This document shows positions 62,269 through 64,000 of a stretch of 64,000 nt of DNA, one piece after another. The position numbers and the translations under genes were made by a program. Under the pieces are notes generated by a model. It was not told the origin of the DNA. It saw only the letters and a list, made by a program, of their open reading frames with translations, and did not search any database. Positions within the stretch are counted from its first letter, which is position 1, and each line of letters opens with the position of its first letter. The stretch comes from Amoeboaphelidium protococcarum (taxonomy: Eukaryota; Aphelidiomycota; Aphelidea). The stretch lies in assembly GCA_023515745.1 (NCBI GenBank), contig JALECJ010000258.1:252501-316500 (forward strand), given 5' to 3'.

Positions 62269-63139
62269 TCAGGAAGAATCAACTTCCATGGACGGCGAAT
62301 CTTCACGTCTAATACCACCACTGCTACTATTAAAACGCTCCAGTACTCTCTTTTTTACAATGTGATCCATCAAGGGCCTCATTTTCATCGCACCTTCAAT
62401 GGCGAGCTGATTGATCTGACGAAACTTGTTGATGTGGATTCGCGACTCGGCCGTCAGCAGAACGACGCGCGGCATACCAGATCCACGCTCAATCTTATGC
62501 GGCAAGATGGCAACGGTGAGACGCGGTACATCATAACTCGCCGACTCCTCATAATTATTAAGATCCACTATAGGCTAGTCGCGAACAATGCCCGCCACCG
62601 TGGAACAGATGTAATCTGTCATTGCGATACCGGCATCAATCAGAGCCATTGAAGTGGCGTTGATAGCAGCAGATAAGAGACCACCATCAGCAGAGACTAC
62701 CTGTATCTCAATCACAATATCAGATCTTGGGAACAACTGTGTATGAACAACTTCAGAGAAGCACAGTGATACTGTAGATGCAATCTCTTCCAGGCGTTTA
62801 TCGAATTTCATCTATCTTTTGCGTTCCATGGCCGTACTGGAGAATGGAGCCAGTTTGATATCACACACGATTCTGCATCGATCACCAGTATCTTTGGCAC
62901 TGGATTCCTAAGGTCCACGTACTATAGAAAATAACTTCGTGTTTCCCATTTCTATCAGTGCAGACCCATCACAATGCTGATGAACTCCCATCCGAAGGGA
63001 GCAATTTCTCAACTCATCTCCCCGCCTTCCATCGATCCTCAATCCTTCTGGGTTGTATAAATCTAGACTTTATTGCTACATGGATATTAAACACATTTAA
63101 AATATATATTAAAATCGTACACTTTAAGAGTCTTACCAT
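62269..63139 (-). CDS. RRP41: Exosome RNase PH-like subunit Rrp41/Ski6, 269 aa, one intron
   Basis: The preferred model has exon 1 63139-63137 (the ATG alone), an intron 63136-63076 (61 nt, GTAAGA...ATGTAG) and exon 2 63075-62269 ending in TGA. An unspliced start at ATG 63081 would give nearly the same protein (270 aa). Motifs: LYNPEGLRIDGRRGDELRNC, QHCDGSALIEMGNTKLFSIV, VCDIKLAPFSS, FPRSDIVIEIQVVSADGG, INATSMALIDAGIAMTD. These are the RNase PH fold as in Rrp41/Ski6, part of the six-subunit exosome ring for 3' to 5' RNA decay in nucleus and cytosol. The eukaryotic ring is usually catalytically silent. A Ser/acidic tail closes the protein. Confidence 0.92.
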
Positions 63140-63430
63140 TATTGATGTATTCTACGTCACGCTATATGATTTTTCAGTTTTTATCGCCGATAAAGCAAGC
63201 GGTTGAAAATGGTCATACTTTCAGTGCTGTTGCTGTGGGCGCTCGTTTGATCGATCTTTGATCTTTTCCAGATGACGGGCGATCTTTACGAATTTTGTTC
63301 TTTTATTGGCTTAGTGACTGACTATGTTACAAAAAGCTTAAAAATTTCAATTTTGTAGTATTATGTATCTAATTAACTCATAATAAATAATGAGTTGACA
63401 ATAATCAGCTATCATATATTTACAAACATA
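63140..63430. other. Intergenic, no gene recognised
   Basis: About 290 bp of AT-rich sequence: Rrp41 promoter and the 3' flank of the partial gene at the window edge. Confidence 0.45.
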
Positions 63431-64000
63431 TCACTGGGATGATGGAACGACAGACTATCGAAGAGATTGGGCGGCGTCCTTTAATCGCTCCGAAGCTTTT
63501 ATGTAGGCATCACCGACCACGGTTAAATGTAAGAGCTAGCGACTCTCTGCATCTTACTATTTATCTTTCTACTCTTGAATTTGCACTGATCTAATGTAGT
63601 GCGGTCCATCATTTATACATTCTCCGAGAGGTATCTACTTTTAAATTGCATCAACATCAGTTCTGACTAGGATGCGCATCAATTATTACAGCGATTCAAC
63701 TTGCGCGTACATTTACATCAGCTACTGTTATAATTGAGAAAGGACTGCATGAGGCATCTTTTTGGAGTAATTGACAGACGACCCTCTACTATCCATATTA
63801 CCATCACGTAAAGATTATCGTTTCGTATACTCTTAGAGAACATCGATCCAATTCACCGCAGGCAACATTCTAGCTAAAGTCCGCTCGTCGCTCGGCAAAT
63901 GAGCATACTAATCATCTACTGCCTGTCCATTAGATTCCTCATCAAAGTGGGATATTCTCTCTACATTCACAGTCATCATCTCAATTGTCTGTCTAAAACT
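63431..64000 (-). CDS. C-terminal part of an unidentified coiled-coil protein (cut by window end)
   Basis: An open frame of 190 codons ends at TGA 63431-63433 and runs off the right edge, so the start is outside the window. The visible part has LPSDERTLARMLPAVNWIDV, then Gln-rich helical segments (LQQQLMQMYAQVESLQQLM) and a charged C-terminal helix (ASERLKDAAQSLRQ). Eleven or more Gln codons are TAA or TAG. The composition suggests coiled coil. No family is recognised. Confidence 0.65.

Overview
The window is nuclear DNA of a eukaryote that reads TAA and TAG as glutamine and stops only at TGA (translation table 6). This can be seen directly: invariant glutamines of well-known motifs are written as TAG or TAA (Q-loops of both ABC domains, GDLLQLPP of a PIF1 helicase, GFSQG of a serine hydrolase). 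With TGA as the only stop, fragments of under 200 codons fuse into full-length proteins of 1230, 1595, 2498, 1430 and 1226 residues, each with no frame break. The gene content is fungal or fungus-like: a CYR1-type adenylate cyclase (RA, LRR, PP2C, cyclase), an NDT80/PhoG transcription factor, a tricalbin, Esf2, and a C2-MUN protein of the Git1/Ync13 type. I infer an early-diverging holomycotan (an aphelid or similar) rather than a ciliate; no rRNA is present to confirm this.

Layout. 1-5.6 kb: gene-poor, with a tandem repeat of about 185 bp carrying strong hairpins and two decayed-looking ORFs. 5.6-16.8 kb, minus strand: a full-size ABCG transporter, a tricalbin-like membrane-contact protein, an ADP-ribosyltransferase-fold protein and a locus I could not resolve. 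17.5-25.4 kb, minus: NDT80-like factor, epsin, P4-ATPase. 26.1 kb: a GC-rich foldable element (possible ncRNA). 26.4-34.4 kb: a His-rich protein (+), Exo84 (-), PIF1-like helicase, FSH1-type hydrolase and glucose-6-phosphate 1-epimerase (+). 34.5-39.9 kb, minus: eIF4G and Esf2. 40.4-47.9 kb, plus: adenylate cyclase. 48-56.6 kb, minus: CKS1, a small LRR-like protein, a dual-specificity phosphatase, EI24, the C2-MUN protein. 57.3-58.8 kb, plus: a CAMK-like kinase. 58.9-64 kb, minus: two tandem type II glycosyltransferase-like paralogues, exosome subunit Rrp41, and a gene cut by the window edge.

The genome is compact (intergenic gaps mostly 90-700 bp). Most large genes lack introns. Where introns occur they are 61-82 nt, GT...AG, mostly GTAAG/GTATT at the 5' side and YAG at the 3' side, often very near the start codon. 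The genes form no operons. Shared themes are membrane traffic (P4-ATPase, epsin, tricalbin, Exo84, C2-MUN), signalling (cyclase, kinase, phosphatase, CKS1) and RNA/translation (eIF4G, Esf2, Rrp41). Coordinates given for spliced genes span all exons; exon limits are in the evidence.
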